From the NCBI RefSeq assembly GCF_003201595.1, contig NZ_QJJS01000009.1, positions 22,339 through 86,338 on the forward strand: DNA of 64,000 nucleotides, in the 5' to 3' direction. Within the stretch, counting starts at the first letter, position 1; each line of letters begins with the position of its first letter. Below are positions 37,509 through 48,889 of the stretch, piece by piece. The notes beneath the pieces are model-generated. The model worked only from the letters and a program-made list of their open reading frames with translations, did not search any database and was not told the DNA's origin. The translations under genes and the position numbers were made by a program. Origin of the DNA: Sphaerotilus hippei (GTDB lineage: Bacteria > Pseudomonadota > Gammaproteobacteria > Burkholderiales > Burkholderiaceae_C).

Positions 37509-39170
37509 TCAGCGGAGCCCGAACAGGCTCCAGCCGACGGTCAGCGGGCGCACCTCGCTCCATTGCGAGGCCTCCTCGCTGTGTTCGAGTGCGCTCAGGC
37601 GCAGGTGGTATCGACCGGGGCGTGGCCGGGGCAGGCGGGCCTCGCGGCCGTGCCGGATCTCGTCGAACACCACCTGCTGGAAGGCCGGGTCGAGCGCGAT
37701 CTGCACGCGCACCGGTGCGTCCTCGGCGGCGTCGAGCTGCCAGCCGAGGTGCACGCCGTCAGCGAGCGTCAGGCCGGCCCAGCGCGGCACGAGCGGCAGC
37801 ACCGTGAATCGTGCCACCCGGCTCCAGGGCCCCTGATCACTGCCGTCCACGCTGGCCACCCGCCAGGCGTAGTCGCCGGCGGGCAGACCGGCGGGCGTGT
37901 GCCGGGGCTGGTCGAGCCACTGGTCACGCAGCACGGATGGCTGAGCGAAGGCGTCGGTGCCGGCGGTCACCGCACTGACCTGGAGACGCCAGCGCCAGCC
38001 CGGCTGCGGGACGGACCAGGCGAGCTGCGGGGCGGTGGTTGCGACGGTCGGGCCGTCGGTGGCGAGCTTCGGCGGGGCGGGCTGGGCATCGACCTCGAGG
38101 GTGCGCTCGGCCGACAGGCCCTCGAGGCCGTTGGCCGCGATCGCCCGCACCCGCAGGCGGTAGCTGCCGTCGGGCCACTCGCCGGCCAGGCTCGACAGGT
38201 CCGCTCCGGCGGCTTCGGCCAGCACGCTGGTGCCGGTGCCGGCGAGCAGTTGCAGGCGGTAGCGGCCGGCGCCGCCGATCTCGCCCTGCAGGGGCCAGGC
38301 CTGCTGGCGCTGCTCGACCCGGCCCAGATCGGGGGCGGGCGGCAGCTCGACCGGCAGCAGCGGCGCCGCACCGCGGCCGGCCACGCTGCCACGACCGGCC
38401 GGGATGTCGGTCTGGCCGTGCGGGTTGTCGAAGCCGACCAGACCGTCGAGCACCTCGGTGCGGGTGGTCTGGGCGTCGGCGCTGACGCGGAATTCGGTGC
38501 CGCGCACCGTGGTGATCGCGGTGGGCGTCTGGATCTGCAGTTCGCCACCCGATTTCCTCAGGTCGTGCACGGCGTTCTCGAGGCCGCCCTGCAGCAGCTC
38601 GATGCGCACGCGCGGGGCGCCACCGCCCTCCCGGGTGGTCTCTCGGGACGCCTCGACCAGGCGGATCTCGGTGGACTGGCGCAGCAGCACCGTGGCCGTC
38701 TGGTCGAGCGCCAGCGTGGCGCTGCCGTGGGCGCCGGTCTGCAGGCGGTCACCGGCCCGCAGCGGGTCACCACGCTGGGCGGCCTGCCAGGCGCCCGACC
38801 GCTTGATCTGCACCGGACCGGCCAGTGCCGTGACCTGCAGGCTCGTGCCCCGCAGCCGCAGCCAGGCCTCGGGGATGCGCAGCACGCTGCCCGGAGGCAG
38901 GCGGCGGTCATCGACGATGTGGTTGTGGCGCTGCAGCCGGGGCCAGTAGCTCATGTCGATGAGCAGCCGCTCCGAGATCGACCAGGGGTTGTCGCCAGGC
39001 GCGACGGTGTAGAGGAAATCGTCGCTGCGCGCGATGCCGGCCGCGCAGAGCAGGCCGACGAACAGAAGCGCCCGGCCGCGACCGAGGCGCCGATCCGCCG
39101 GTCCGCGGGGCCGCTGCGGCCAGGCCGCAGCCAGGGCCCGCCCACAGGAATGTTTCAGTTCGGATCGCAT
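37509..39170 (-). CDS. Exported LysM-FecR domain protein
   Basis: The 553-residue protein has a signal-like hydrophobic stretch at about residues 33-48, a LysM domain at about 53-107 (YTVAPGDNPWSISERLL), a FecR domain at about 120-225 with TTVRGTEFRV, and two or three fibronectin-III-like modules in the rest. It should sit in the periplasm and bind peptidoglycan by LysM. Placed just before the CHASE2 signalling gene, it probably gives or tunes the signal for that sensor. The ATG before MRSELKHS was preferred; the frame upstream lacks a signal sequence. Confidence 0.87.
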   Translation of the reverse strand: MRSELKHSCGRALAAAWPQRPRGPADRRLGRGRALLFVGLLCAAGIARSDDFLYTVAPGDNPWSISERLLIDMSYWPRLQRHNHIVDDRRLPPGSVLRIPEAWLRLRGTSLQVTALAGPVQIKRSGAWQAAQRGDPLRAGDRLQTGAHGSATLALDQTATVLLRQSTEIRLVEASRETTREGGGAPRVRIELLQGGLENAVHDLRKSGGELQIQTPTAITTVRGTEFRVSADAQTTRTEVLDGLVGFDNPHGQTDIPAGRGSVAGRGAAPLLPVELPPAPDLGRVEQRQQAWPLQGEIGGAGRYRLQLLAGTGTSVLAEAAGADLSSLAGEWPDGSYRLRVRAIAANGLEGLSAERTLEVDAQPAPPKLATDGPTVATTAPQLAWSVPQPGWRWRLQVSAVTAGTDAFAQPSVLRDQWLDQPRHTPAGLPAGDYAWRVASVDGSDQGPWSRVARFTVLPLVPRWAGLTLADGVHLGWQLDAAEDAPVRVQIALDPAFQQVVFDEIRHGREARLPRPRPGRYHLRLSALEHSEEASQWSEVRPLTVGWSLFGLR

Positions 39171-39509
39171 CAAGCTGTTCTTCTTGTCGGGGCGGGGCCG
39201 CAGGGCTTCGGGACGATCTGTCGCGCTCGCGCCGAGCCGGGCCTGAGGGGCGATGGCCGAGCGACCTGGAGCCTGCTCTTTCCCTGATCCGCATTCAGCC
39301 GGGGCCGAGCTTAAGGGCGGAGCAGGGTTGATCCGCGCCCGAATCGGCAATTGCCACCGATTTTGCGACATTTGCCTGTTTCAGCAGTTGCCGCTTGTTT
39401 CAGCCTCGCCACAGATCCGCCGGGCAGGTACGCGCCGGCCCGGCGCCCCATCACGACGGAGCGGGCACCCGCCACGGGCGCCGGAGCCCGGCCTTGCCGC
39501 GACGCCCGC
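39171..39509. other. Intergenic region without a visible gene
   Basis: These 339 bases separate the LysM/FecR gene start from the end of gshA, both on the minus strand. The part at 39350-39420 is clearly less GC-rich than its surroundings and is the likely promoter zone for the FecR/CHASE2 pair. No RNA, repeat or gene fragment was recognised, and no convincing -35/-10 pair. Confidence 0.4.
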
Positions 39510-41105
39510 TCAGGCCAGCAGCGCGGCCGGGATGCGGGTGTTGTAGGCCTGGACGAAGGCGTCGAAGCTGCCCACGTCGCTGCGCTCGATCGCCTGCTGC
39601 TCCTCGATCGAGCGGCGCGCCAGTTCGGCGAACCCGGCCTGCTGCGTGGCATCGAGCGGGCGGGCCAGCAGGGCCTGCGTGTGGCGCTCGGCCTGCTGCA
39701 GCGACCAGCCGTGGAACGAGCCCCCGGCTGCCCGCACCGCGTCGAGCACCCGGGCCGACGGGCTCAGGTCGAGGTCACGCAGCACCGCCTGCTGGCGCTG
39801 CAGCGCCGCGGCGTGGGCCCCGTCGCCGGTGCCGGCATCGAGCAGCTCGGCCACCGGCGCCATCTGCTCGACCAGTGCCTGCGCCCAGTCGACCAGGGCC
39901 ACGTCGCCGTCGCCGCGCAGCAGGCGCAGGCCGGGCCGGCGCCCCTCGCGCACGGTCGCCGCGAAGTTGGCCTGCTGCTGGCGCAGCGACAGGTCGTTGC
40001 AGGGCGGGCTGTCCTGCAGCGCGCACCACAGCAGGAAGACCTCGACCACCCGGGCGCAGTCCGCGCCGATGCCCAGCGGCACGAAGGGGTCGATGTCCAG
40101 GCAGCGCACCTCGACGTACTGGATGCCACGCTCGAACAGCGCCTCGATCGGGCGCTCGCCCCGCTCGGTCACCCGCTTGGGGCGGATGGTGGCGTAGTAC
40201 TCGTTCTCGATCTGCAACACGTGCGTGTTCATCTGCACCCACTCGCCGTCGCGGTGCGTGCCCAGGCGCTCGTAGGCCGGATGGGGCTCGCGCACCGCGT
40301 GGGCGAGGCTGGCCAGGTAACGCTCCAGCGAATTGCAGGGCGGGCGCAGCCGCGACTGGGCATCGTTCTGGTAGCCCAGGTCGCTCATGCGCAGGCTGGT
40401 GGCGTGGGGCAGGTAGAGCGTGTCGGGCGACAGCGGCTGCAGCGTGTGCTCGCGGCCCTCGAGGAAGGCCGCCGACAGCGCCGGCGAGGCCCCGAACAGC
40501 AGCATCAGCAGCCAGTTGTAGCGGTGGAAGTTGCGGATCAGCGCCAGGTAGCCGTCGGACTGGCGCTCGAGCGCGGCGCGCGGATCGGCGGCGGCGGGTG
40601 CCTCGTCCAGCAGGGCCCACAGGCCGGGGGCGACCGAATAGTTGTAGTGCACGCCGGCGATGCACTGCATGCGCCGGCCGTAGCGCAGCGCCAGCCCGCG
40701 GCGGTAGACATGCTTGAGCATGCCGATGTGGGAGCTGCCGTAGCGGGCGATCGGGATCTCGTCCTCGGCCGGCAGCGCCGACGGCATGGACTGGCTCCAC
40801 AGGCGCTCGCCGTCGCCGAGCTCGCGGGCCACGTGGCGGTGGATCGTGTCGAGCGACTGCAGCACCGTCTCCACCGCCGGCTCGGCCGGGGTGATGAACT
40901 CCATCAGCGACTCGGAATAATCGGTCGTGATCTGCGGGTGGGTCAGCGCCGAGCCCAGGCGGACCGGGTGACCGGTCATGGCCAGCTGGCCCGCGCGATC
41001 CACGCGCAGGGCCTCACGCTCGATGCCGCGCAGGGACTGCGACAGCAGCCCCGAGCGCGACGGGTCCGACAGATGCCGCAGGCGGCGGGCCAACAGATCG
41101 TCCAA
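39510..41105 (-). CDS. gshA: Glutamate-cysteine ligase GshA
   Basis: The 531-residue enzyme joins glutamate and cysteine with ATP in the first step of glutathione synthesis. It is the gamma-proteobacterial-type GshA, seen from SLRGIEREALRVD near the N-terminus, TTDYSESLMEFITP, and YVEVRCLDIDPFVPLGI. The frame opens at a GTG (41111), but a TTG two codons later (41105) sits at ideal distance from AGGAG (41106-41116 region), so TTG is the probable start; the choice changes two residues. It is divergent from the glycine riboswitch/gcv operon. Confidence 0.92.
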   Translation of the reverse strand: MDDLLARRLRHLSDPSRSGLLSQSLRGIEREALRVDRAGQLAMTGHPVRLGSALTHPQITTDYSESLMEFITPAEPAVETVLQSLDTIHRHVARELGDGERLWSQSMPSALPAEDEIPIARYGSSHIGMLKHVYRRGLALRYGRRMQCIAGVHYNYSVAPGLWALLDEAPAAADPRAALERQSDGYLALIRNFHRYNWLLMLLFGASPALSAAFLEGREHTLQPLSPDTLYLPHATSLRMSDLGYQNDAQSRLRPPCNSLERYLASLAHAVREPHPAYERLGTHRDGEWVQMNTHVLQIENEYYATIRPKRVTERGERPIEALFERGIQYVEVRCLDIDPFVPLGIGADCARVVEVFLLWCALQDSPPCNDLSLRQQQANFAATVREGRRPGLRLLRGDGDVALVDWAQALVEQMAPVAELLDAGTGDGAHAAALQRQQAVLRDLDLSPSARVLDAVRAAGGSFHGWSLQQAERHTQALLARPLDATQQAGFAELARRSIEEQQAIERSDVGSFDAFVQAYNTRIPAALLA

Positions 41106-41260
41106 GGGCACTCCTCGTCTTTGTCTTGTGTTTCGATGATTTCAGTTGCATGCGCCGAACGCCACGCAGGCGGCGCAGTATGCGCGAGTCGCGCGACATT
41201 CACATGCGACCATGACAAGGCCCCGAGCAGGGGGTCTCGTGCACCGCGCCCATGACGGGT

Positions 41261-41266
41261 TAAACT
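41261..41266 (+). promoter_or_regulatory. gcvT: Possible -10 element of the gcv operon
   Basis: TAAACT lies about nine bases before the first paired base of the glycine aptamer, where a -10 box should be for a leader starting at the riboswitch. A -35 match is weak, so this is a low-confidence call. Confidence 0.3.
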
Positions 41267-41274
41267 GGCAGCTG

Positions 41275-41365
41275 CCAGGAGAGAGCCGAGCCCCGAGCCG
41301 GCCGCCGAAGGCGCAGGGGCTGCGGCATCGATCACCGCCCCGAACGCTCAGGCAAAAGGACTGGC
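41275..41365 (+). promoter_or_regulatory. Glycine riboswitch, aptamer 1
   Basis: The first of two tandem glycine aptamers in the gcvT leader. The conserved elements are CCAGGAGAGAGC at its 5' edge, GCCGCCGAAGGCGCAGGGGC (the CCGAAGG-GCA core) in the middle, and CGCTCAGGCAAAAGGACTGG at its 3' edge. Glycine binding to the pair turns on glycine cleavage genes in known examples. Confidence 0.93.
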
Positions 41366-41393
41366 AAGCACCTGCACAAGCAGGTGTCACCTC

Positions 41394-41514
41394 ACTGGAG
41401 AGAGGTGGCATCGCACGGCCCACGGGACGTCGAGACCACCCACCGAAGGGGCAAGCGGCTGCACCGGCTCAACCGGTCGGCTGTCAATCTCTCAGGTAAA
41501 GCGGACAGCGAGGG
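41394..41514 (+). promoter_or_regulatory. Glycine riboswitch, aptamer 2
   Basis: The second aptamer has ACTGGAGAGAGG at its start, CACCGAAGGGGCAAGCGGC as the core, and CTCTCAGGTAAAGCGGACAG at its end. It is about 30 bases after aptamer 1, the usual short linker for tandem glycine riboswitches. A longer variable stem (about 41411-41440) makes it larger than the first. Confidence 0.93.
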
Positions 41515-41520
41515 CCCCCG

Positions 41521-41564
41521 TCACCGGTCAGCCGGTGATGTGCCGAACCACCGGAGACGGTGGT
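41521..41564 (+). promoter_or_regulatory. Riboswitch expression platform, two hairpins
   Basis: Two stems follow the second aptamer: TCACCGG-TCAG-CCGGTGA at 41521-41538 and ACCACCG-GAGA-CGGTGGT at 41547-41564. Both are perfect seven-pair stems with four-base loops. There is no T-run after the second, so control may act on ribosome access or Rho rather than by an intrinsic terminator. This reading is inference. Confidence 0.55.
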
Positions 41565-41615
41565 CCCGGGTGTCGAGGCACAGGCCTCGGCATCGTCGCC
41601 TTCGGAGTTTCCGCC

Positions 41616-42746
41616 ATGTCCGCTGCCCCCACCGACACGCCGCTGCTGCACACGCCGCTGCACGCGCTGCACCTCGAGCTCAACGCCAAGATGGTGCCCT
41701 TCGCCGGCTACGCCATGCCGGTGCAGTACCCCACCGGCATCATGACGGAGCACCGCCAGTGCCGCGCCTCGGCCGCGCTGTTCGACGTCTCGCACATGGG
41801 CCAGGTCCGCCTGGTCGGCGCTGACGCCGCCGCCGCGCTCGAGACCCTGGTGCCGCAGGACATCGTCGACCTGCCGGTGATGAAGCAGCGCTACGCGTTC
41901 TTCACCAACGCCGCCGGCGGCCTGCGCGACGACCTGATGGTCACCCGCCGCGAGGACGACCTGTTCCTCGTCGTCAACGCCGCCTGCAAGGCCGCCGACC
42001 TGCAGCACCTGATCACCCACATCGGCCACCGCTGCCAGGTCGTGCCGCTGCCCGACCGGGCGCTGCTGGCGCTGCAGGGGCCGCTGGCGGTCGAGGCACT
42101 GGCCCGCCTGAACCCGGGCGTGGCCCGGCTGGGCTTCATGAGCGGCGGCCACTTCGGCCTGGCCCATGCCGACTGCTTCATCACCCGCTCGGGCTACACC
42201 GGCGAGGACGGTTTCGAGATCTCGGTGCCCGCCGAGCACGCGACCTCGCTGGCGCGGGCGCTGCTGGCGCAGCCCGAGGTCGAGGCCGCCGGCCTCGGCG
42301 CGCGGGACACGCTGCGCCTGGAAGCCGGCCTGTGCCTGTACGGCCACGACATCGGCGAGACCACCACGCCGGTCGAGGCCGGCCTGACCTGGGCGATCCA
42401 GAAGGTCCGCCGCCCCGACGGCGCCCGCGCGGGCCACTACCCCGGGGCCGACGCCATCGGCGCCCAGCTCACGCGCGGGGCGCCGAGCAAGCGCGTCGGG
42501 CTGGTCGGCCTGGAGCGCACGCCGGTGCGCGAGGGCGCCGAGCTGGTCGACGGCCACGGCCACGTCATCGGCCAGGTCACCAGCGGCACGGTCGGCCCCA
42601 CCGTCGGCCTGCCCATCGCCATGGGCTACCTGCAGATCGACCACGCGATCGCCGGTGGCGAGGTGTGGGCACAGGTGCGTGGCAAGCGGGTGCCGATGAA
42701 GGTCGCCCCCCTGCCCTTCGCCGCGCACCGATACTTCAGGGGCTGA
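41616..42746 (+). CDS. gcvT: Glycine cleavage system T protein (aminomethyltransferase)
   Basis: The 376-residue T protein takes the aminomethyl group from lipoylated GcvH and makes methylene-tetrahydrofolate and ammonia. The family is clear from MVPFAGYAMPVQYPTGIM near residue 26, FDVSHMGQ, SGYTGEDGFEIS and ARDTLRLEAGLCLYG. The start codon lies about 50 bases after the riboswitch platform. It is the first gene of gcvTHP, which degrades glycine when the riboswitch senses it. Confidence 0.96.
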   Translation: MSAAPTDTPLLHTPLHALHLELNAKMVPFAGYAMPVQYPTGIMTEHRQCRASAALFDVSHMGQVRLVGADAAAALETLVPQDIVDLPVMKQRYAFFTNAAGGLRDDLMVTRREDDLFLVVNAACKAADLQHLITHIGHRCQVVPLPDRALLALQGPLAVEALARLNPGVARLGFMSGGHFGLAHADCFITRSGYTGEDGFEISVPAEHATSLARALLAQPEVEAAGLGARDTLRLEAGLCLYGHDIGETTTPVEAGLTWAIQKVRRPDGARAGHYPGADAIGAQLTRGAPSKRVGLVGLERTPVREGAELVDGHGHVIGQVTSGTVGPTVGLPIAMGYLQIDHAIAGGEVWAQVRGKRVPMKVAPLPFAAHRYFRG

Positions 42747-42835
42747 ACGTCGCCCTGGCAGGCCGGCGTCCAGACGGCCTGAGCCGCACCCCCCTGCTCG
42801 CTGCAGAGCAATCTTCATTTCCGGAGCCTTATCCC

Positions 42836-43210
42836 ATGAGCATCAAGTTCACCGCCGACCACGAATGGATCAACATCGCCGACGCCGCCTCGGTCGTGGT
42901 CGGCATCACCGTGCACGCCCAGGACGCGCTGGGTGACGTCGTGTTCGTCGACCTGCCTGCGGTCGGCAGCCAGTTCGCCAAGGGCGATGTCGCCGGCGTG
43001 GTCGAGTCCGTCAAGGCCGCCGCCGACGTCTACGCCCCGATCAGCGGCGAGATCCTCGAGGTCAACGAGGCGCTGCGCGACGACCCGTCGCTGGCCAACA
43101 GCGACCCGCTGGGCGCGGGCTGGTTCTTCAAGGTCAAGCCGAGCGCACCGGCCGAGCTGGACGAGCTGCTCGACTCGACGGGCTACGACGCCCTGCTGAA
43201 GACGCTGTAA
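42836..43210 (+). CDS. gcvH: Glycine cleavage system H protein
   Basis: The 124-residue lipoyl carrier protein shuttles the glycine-derived group between GcvP, GcvT and the L protein. The lipoylation site is Lys60 in [15 protein letters not shown], and ADHEWI and [10 protein letters not shown] are typical. A GGAG ribosome site lies about ten bases before the ATG. A CAGGCCG/CGGCCTG hairpin at 42759-42781 lies in the gap after gcvT and may protect or trim the mRNA. Confidence 0.96.
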   Translation: MSIKFTADHEWINIADAASVVVGITVHAQDALGDVVFVDLPAVGSQFAKGDVAGVVESVKAAADVYAPISGEILEVNEALRDDPSLANSDPLGAGWFFKVKPSAPAELDELLDSTGYDALLKTL

Positions 43211-43251
43211 ACGGCCCGACCGGCCCGATCCCCTCCCTCTGCCTGCCCGCC

Positions 43252-46179
<2,928 letters not shown>

Positions 46180-46184
46180 AGACG

Positions 46185-46205
46185 GCCGGGGCGGGTTGCC
46201 CCGGC
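46185..46205 (+). terminator. Hairpin after gcvP
   Basis: GCCGGGGC and GCCCCGGC form a perfect eight-pair stem with a five-base loop, six bases after the gcvP stop. It lacks a T-tract but its place at the operon end supports a terminator or 3'-end role. Confidence 0.55.
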
Positions 46206-46356
46206 ACGTGAACGCCTGAAATGCAAAACTGGGACGTTCCCGGCGTGGATATCCACCCTTGGACGCCCCGGCCTGCTGGCTAGAGTCATCGTCACCGTCC
46301 CTGCGTCGACGACGCGGCGGACGATCCCTAGACCCGCCCTCCAGGAGTTTGCGTCG

Positions 46357-47301
46357 ATGAGCACATCCCCTCCCCCTCCCTATCGCCTGATCACCCGCAG
46401 CGACTTCGACGGCCTCGTCTGTGCCGTGCTGCTGACCGAACTGGGCCTGATCGACGACATCACGTTCGTCCACCCCAAGGACATGCAGGACGGCAAGATC
46501 GAGGTCAGCTCGCGCGACATCTCGACCAACCTGCCCTACGTGCCCGGCGTGCACCTGGCCTTCGACCACCACGCCTCCGAGACGCTGCGCCACGGTGGCG
46601 AACGGGCCGCCAACCACATCATCGACCCGGCCGCGCCGTCGGCGGCCCGCGTGGTGTACGACCACTACGGCGGCGCCAGGACCTTCCCGATGGTCGACCC
46701 GCAGATGATGACCGCGGTCGACCAGGCCGACTCGGCCCAGTACAGCCGCGAGGACATCCTCGAGCCGCGGGGCTGGGTGCTGCTGAACTACCTGATGGAC
46801 GCCCGTACCGGGCTGGGCCGCTTCCGTGACTTCCGCATCAGCAACTACGCGCTGATGATGGAGCTGATCCAGTTCTGCCGCACCCACACGATCAGCGACA
46901 TCCTGGGCCTGCCCGACGTGCAGGAACGGGTGCAGCTCTACGTCGACCATGCCGAGCGGGCCCGGGAGCAGATCCTGCGCTGCAGCACCGTGCACGACCG
47001 GCTGGTCGTGCTGGACCTGCGCGGCGAGCAGACCATCTGGGCCACCAACCGCTTCATGATCTACGCGCTGTTCCCGCAGGCCAACATCTCGATCCACCGC
47101 CTGTGGGGCCTGAAGCAGCAGAACACGGTGTTCGCGACCGGCAAGTCCATCCTCGACCGCAGCAGCCGCACCGACATCGGCCAGCTGATGCTGGAGTTCG
47201 GCGGCGGTGGCCACCAGGCCGCCGGCACCTGCCAGGTCGACAACGAGCGCGCCGACGAGGTGCTGCAGACGCTGATCCGCCGCATCAACGCGGACGGCTG
47301 A
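46357..47301 (+). CDS. DHH-family phosphoesterase (exopolyphosphatase/NrnA-like)
   Basis: The 314-residue protein has the metal motifs of DHH phosphoesterases: SDFDG near residue 15, FDHHAS near 70, and the DHHA1-type glycine loop GGGGHQAAG near 290. Family members split short RNAs, cyclic dinucleotide products (pGpG, pApA) or polyphosphate. The c-di-GMP genes of the window make a pGpG/nanoRNA role attractive, but this is inference. AGGAG lies nine bases before the ATG. Confidence 0.85.
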   Translation: MSTSPPPPYRLITRSDFDGLVCAVLLTELGLIDDITFVHPKDMQDGKIEVSSRDISTNLPYVPGVHLAFDHHASETLRHGGERAANHIIDPAAPSAARVVYDHYGGARTFPMVDPQMMTAVDQADSAQYSREDILEPRGWVLLNYLMDARTGLGRFRDFRISNYALMMELIQFCRTHTISDILGLPDVQERVQLYVDHAERAREQILRCSTVHDRLVVLDLRGEQTIWATNRFMIYALFPQANISIHRLWGLKQQNTVFATGKSILDRSSRTDIGQLMLEFGGGGHQAAGTCQVDNERADEVLQTLIRRINADG

Positions 47302-47310
47302 AGCCGCCCG

Positions 47311-47331
47311 GGCCCGGCCTGGCGCCGGGCC
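47311..47331. terminator. Hairpin between convergent DHH and anti-sigma genes
   Basis: GGCCCGGC and GCCGGGCC form a perfect eight-pair stem with loop CTGGC, between the stops of two converging genes. It would work for both strands. Confidence 0.55.
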
Positions 47332-47332
47332 G

Positions 47333-48301
47333 CTACGGCGCCATCGTGCGTCGGTCCGCCAGCTGGTGGTGCACCACCTGCGCCACGGCCTGCAGCCGCG
47401 ACCGGTCGACGCGGCCGGACAGCGCGTAGCCAAAACCCGCCTCCACCCAGTAGAAGACGTCCACGTCACCCTCGCGGGCATGCTGGAAGGCCGCAGCCGG
47501 CCCGGCCTCGCCGGCCGGCGCCTGGCGCACGTAGAGCGTCAGCCGGGCGCCCCCGGCGTCCTGGTACATGAACTGCGCCACCGGTCCGTTGCCGGCGGCC
47601 AGCAGCCGCCCGCCCAGCAGCTCGTAGCCCAGCGGGGCCAGCTGCGGTGCGGCCAGCCGGGTGCCCAGGCGCCGGGACAGCCACGCCACCAGATGTTCGG
47701 CCTGCCGGCCGTCGACCTCGACCGGATGGCGCTGCTCGGGGGTGTAGACCGCATGCGCCAGCGCCGCGTCACGCGGCAGGCTCGGGCCGTTGCGCCCGGC
47801 CAGCGCCGCGGGCGCTCCGGCCCGGCCCGCCAGATAGCCCCCCGACCCGCCGCCCAGCAGGCCCAGCAGCAGGGCCGCCACCACCCAGGCGGCGCCGACC
47901 GGACGCCCCCCGCCGGCCCGGCCGCCCGCGGCACCGTGCTCCGCAGGCCCGGCCGCGTGCGCCCGCACGCCCCGGAGGACGGCGCCCAGGCTCGCCCGGA
48001 CACGCGCCCGGCCCGCCGCCAGCACCCCGCCGGCCCCCACCGGCCGCACTGACGCTGACGCGGGGGCAGGATCGGGAGCGGCCTGAGCCGGCGAGCGCCC
48101 CCGGGCCGCCTCGATCAGGCGCAGCGGCAGCGGCTCGTTGAGCACGGCGTCGAAGGCCTGGTGCAGCGCCTGGTTCTGCGCCTGCCAGTCCTGCACCTGC
48201 CGCGCCGACTCCGGGTGCGCCGCCAGCCAGGCCTGCACGGCGATCCGGCGCGCGGCGTCCAGGCGGCCATCCGCATAGGCATGCAGTTCGTCGGCGTTCA
48301 T
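47333..48301 (-). CDS. Anti-sigma factor, membrane-anchored
   Basis: The 322-residue protein starts one base after the sigma-factor gene ends and has the anti-sigma layout: a short N-terminal cytoplasmic domain (MNADELHAYADGRLDAARR) for sigma binding, an Ala/Pro/Gly-rich linker, one membrane helix at about 133-160, and a periplasmic domain with RLTLYVRQAP and DVDVFYWVEAGFGYALSG. The zinc-binding HxxxCxxC of ZAS proteins is not present. It should hold the neighbouring ECF sigma factor until an envelope signal. Confidence 0.87.
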   Translation of the reverse strand: MNADELHAYADGRLDAARRIAVQAWLAAHPESARQVQDWQAQNQALHQAFDAVLNEPLPLRLIEAARGRSPAQAAPDPAPASASVRPVGAGGVLAAGRARVRASLGAVLRGVRAHAAGPAEHGAAGGRAGGGRPVGAAWVVAALLLGLLGGGSGGYLAGRAGAPAALAGRNGPSLPRDAALAHAVYTPEQRHPVEVDGRQAEHLVAWLSRRLGTRLAAPQLAPLGYELLGGRLLAAGNGPVAQFMYQDAGGARLTLYVRQAPAGEAGPAAAFQHAREGDVDVFYWVEAGFGYALSGRVDRSRLQAVAQVVHHQLADRRTMAP

Positions 48302-48302
48302 C

Positions 48303-48848
48303 TCACTTCACCACTTTCCAGCCGGCCGGCGTCCGGGCGGCCGCGGCCGGCGCGACCTCGTCGGACAGGCGCAGGCGCATCGCCGAGCGGGCCCGCGCCA
48401 GGCGCGACATGACCGTGCCGATCGGCACGTCGAGCACCTCGGCGGCCTCGGCATAACTGAACTCCTCCAGCCCGACGAGCAGCAGCACCTCACGCTGGGC
48501 CACCGGCAGGGTCTCGAGCGCGACCTGCAGGTCACGCCGACCCAGCGACTCCAGCTGCCCGCCGCTGACCGCCTGGGCGGCCGGCCCCTCGCCGTCCTCG
48601 TCGAGGGCCTGCATGGGCGGGTGGCGCTGGCGGCACTGGTTGGCATGCAGGTGGTGCATCAGCGTGAACAGCCAGGCTCGCAGCCGCTCGTGCGCATCGC
48701 CCTCGCCGCAGCGCCACTGGTCCAGCCGCGCCCAGGCGCGCTCGAGCGTGTCCTGCACGAGGTCGTCGGCCGCGCCCGCGCCGACGAGCGCGCGGGCGTA
48801 GCGCCGCAGGCGCGGCAGGTGCTCGATCAGGTCGGGGGCGACGGACAT
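48303..48848 (-). CDS. ECF-family RNA polymerase sigma factor
   Basis: The 181-residue sigma factor has region 2 (DLVQDTLERAWARLDQWR) and region 4 with its helix-turn-helix (EFSYAEAAEVLDVPIGTVMSR). It is followed after one base by its anti-sigma gene, and 41 bases upstream is a small lipoprotein gene, so the three are probably one operon. The genes it controls are unknown. Confidence 0.92.
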   Translation of the reverse strand: MSVAPDLIEHLPRLRRYARALVGAGAADDLVQDTLERAWARLDQWRCGEGDAHERLRAWLFTLMHHLHANQCRQRHPPMQALDEDGEGPAAQAVSGGQLESLGRRDLQVALETLPVAQREVLLLVGLEEFSYAEAAEVLDVPIGTVMSRLARARSAMRLRLSDEVAPAAAARTPAGWKVVK

Positions 48849-48889
48849 CGGGGCGACGAGGCGGGCGGCGACGCGTCAGGACCCGCCGT

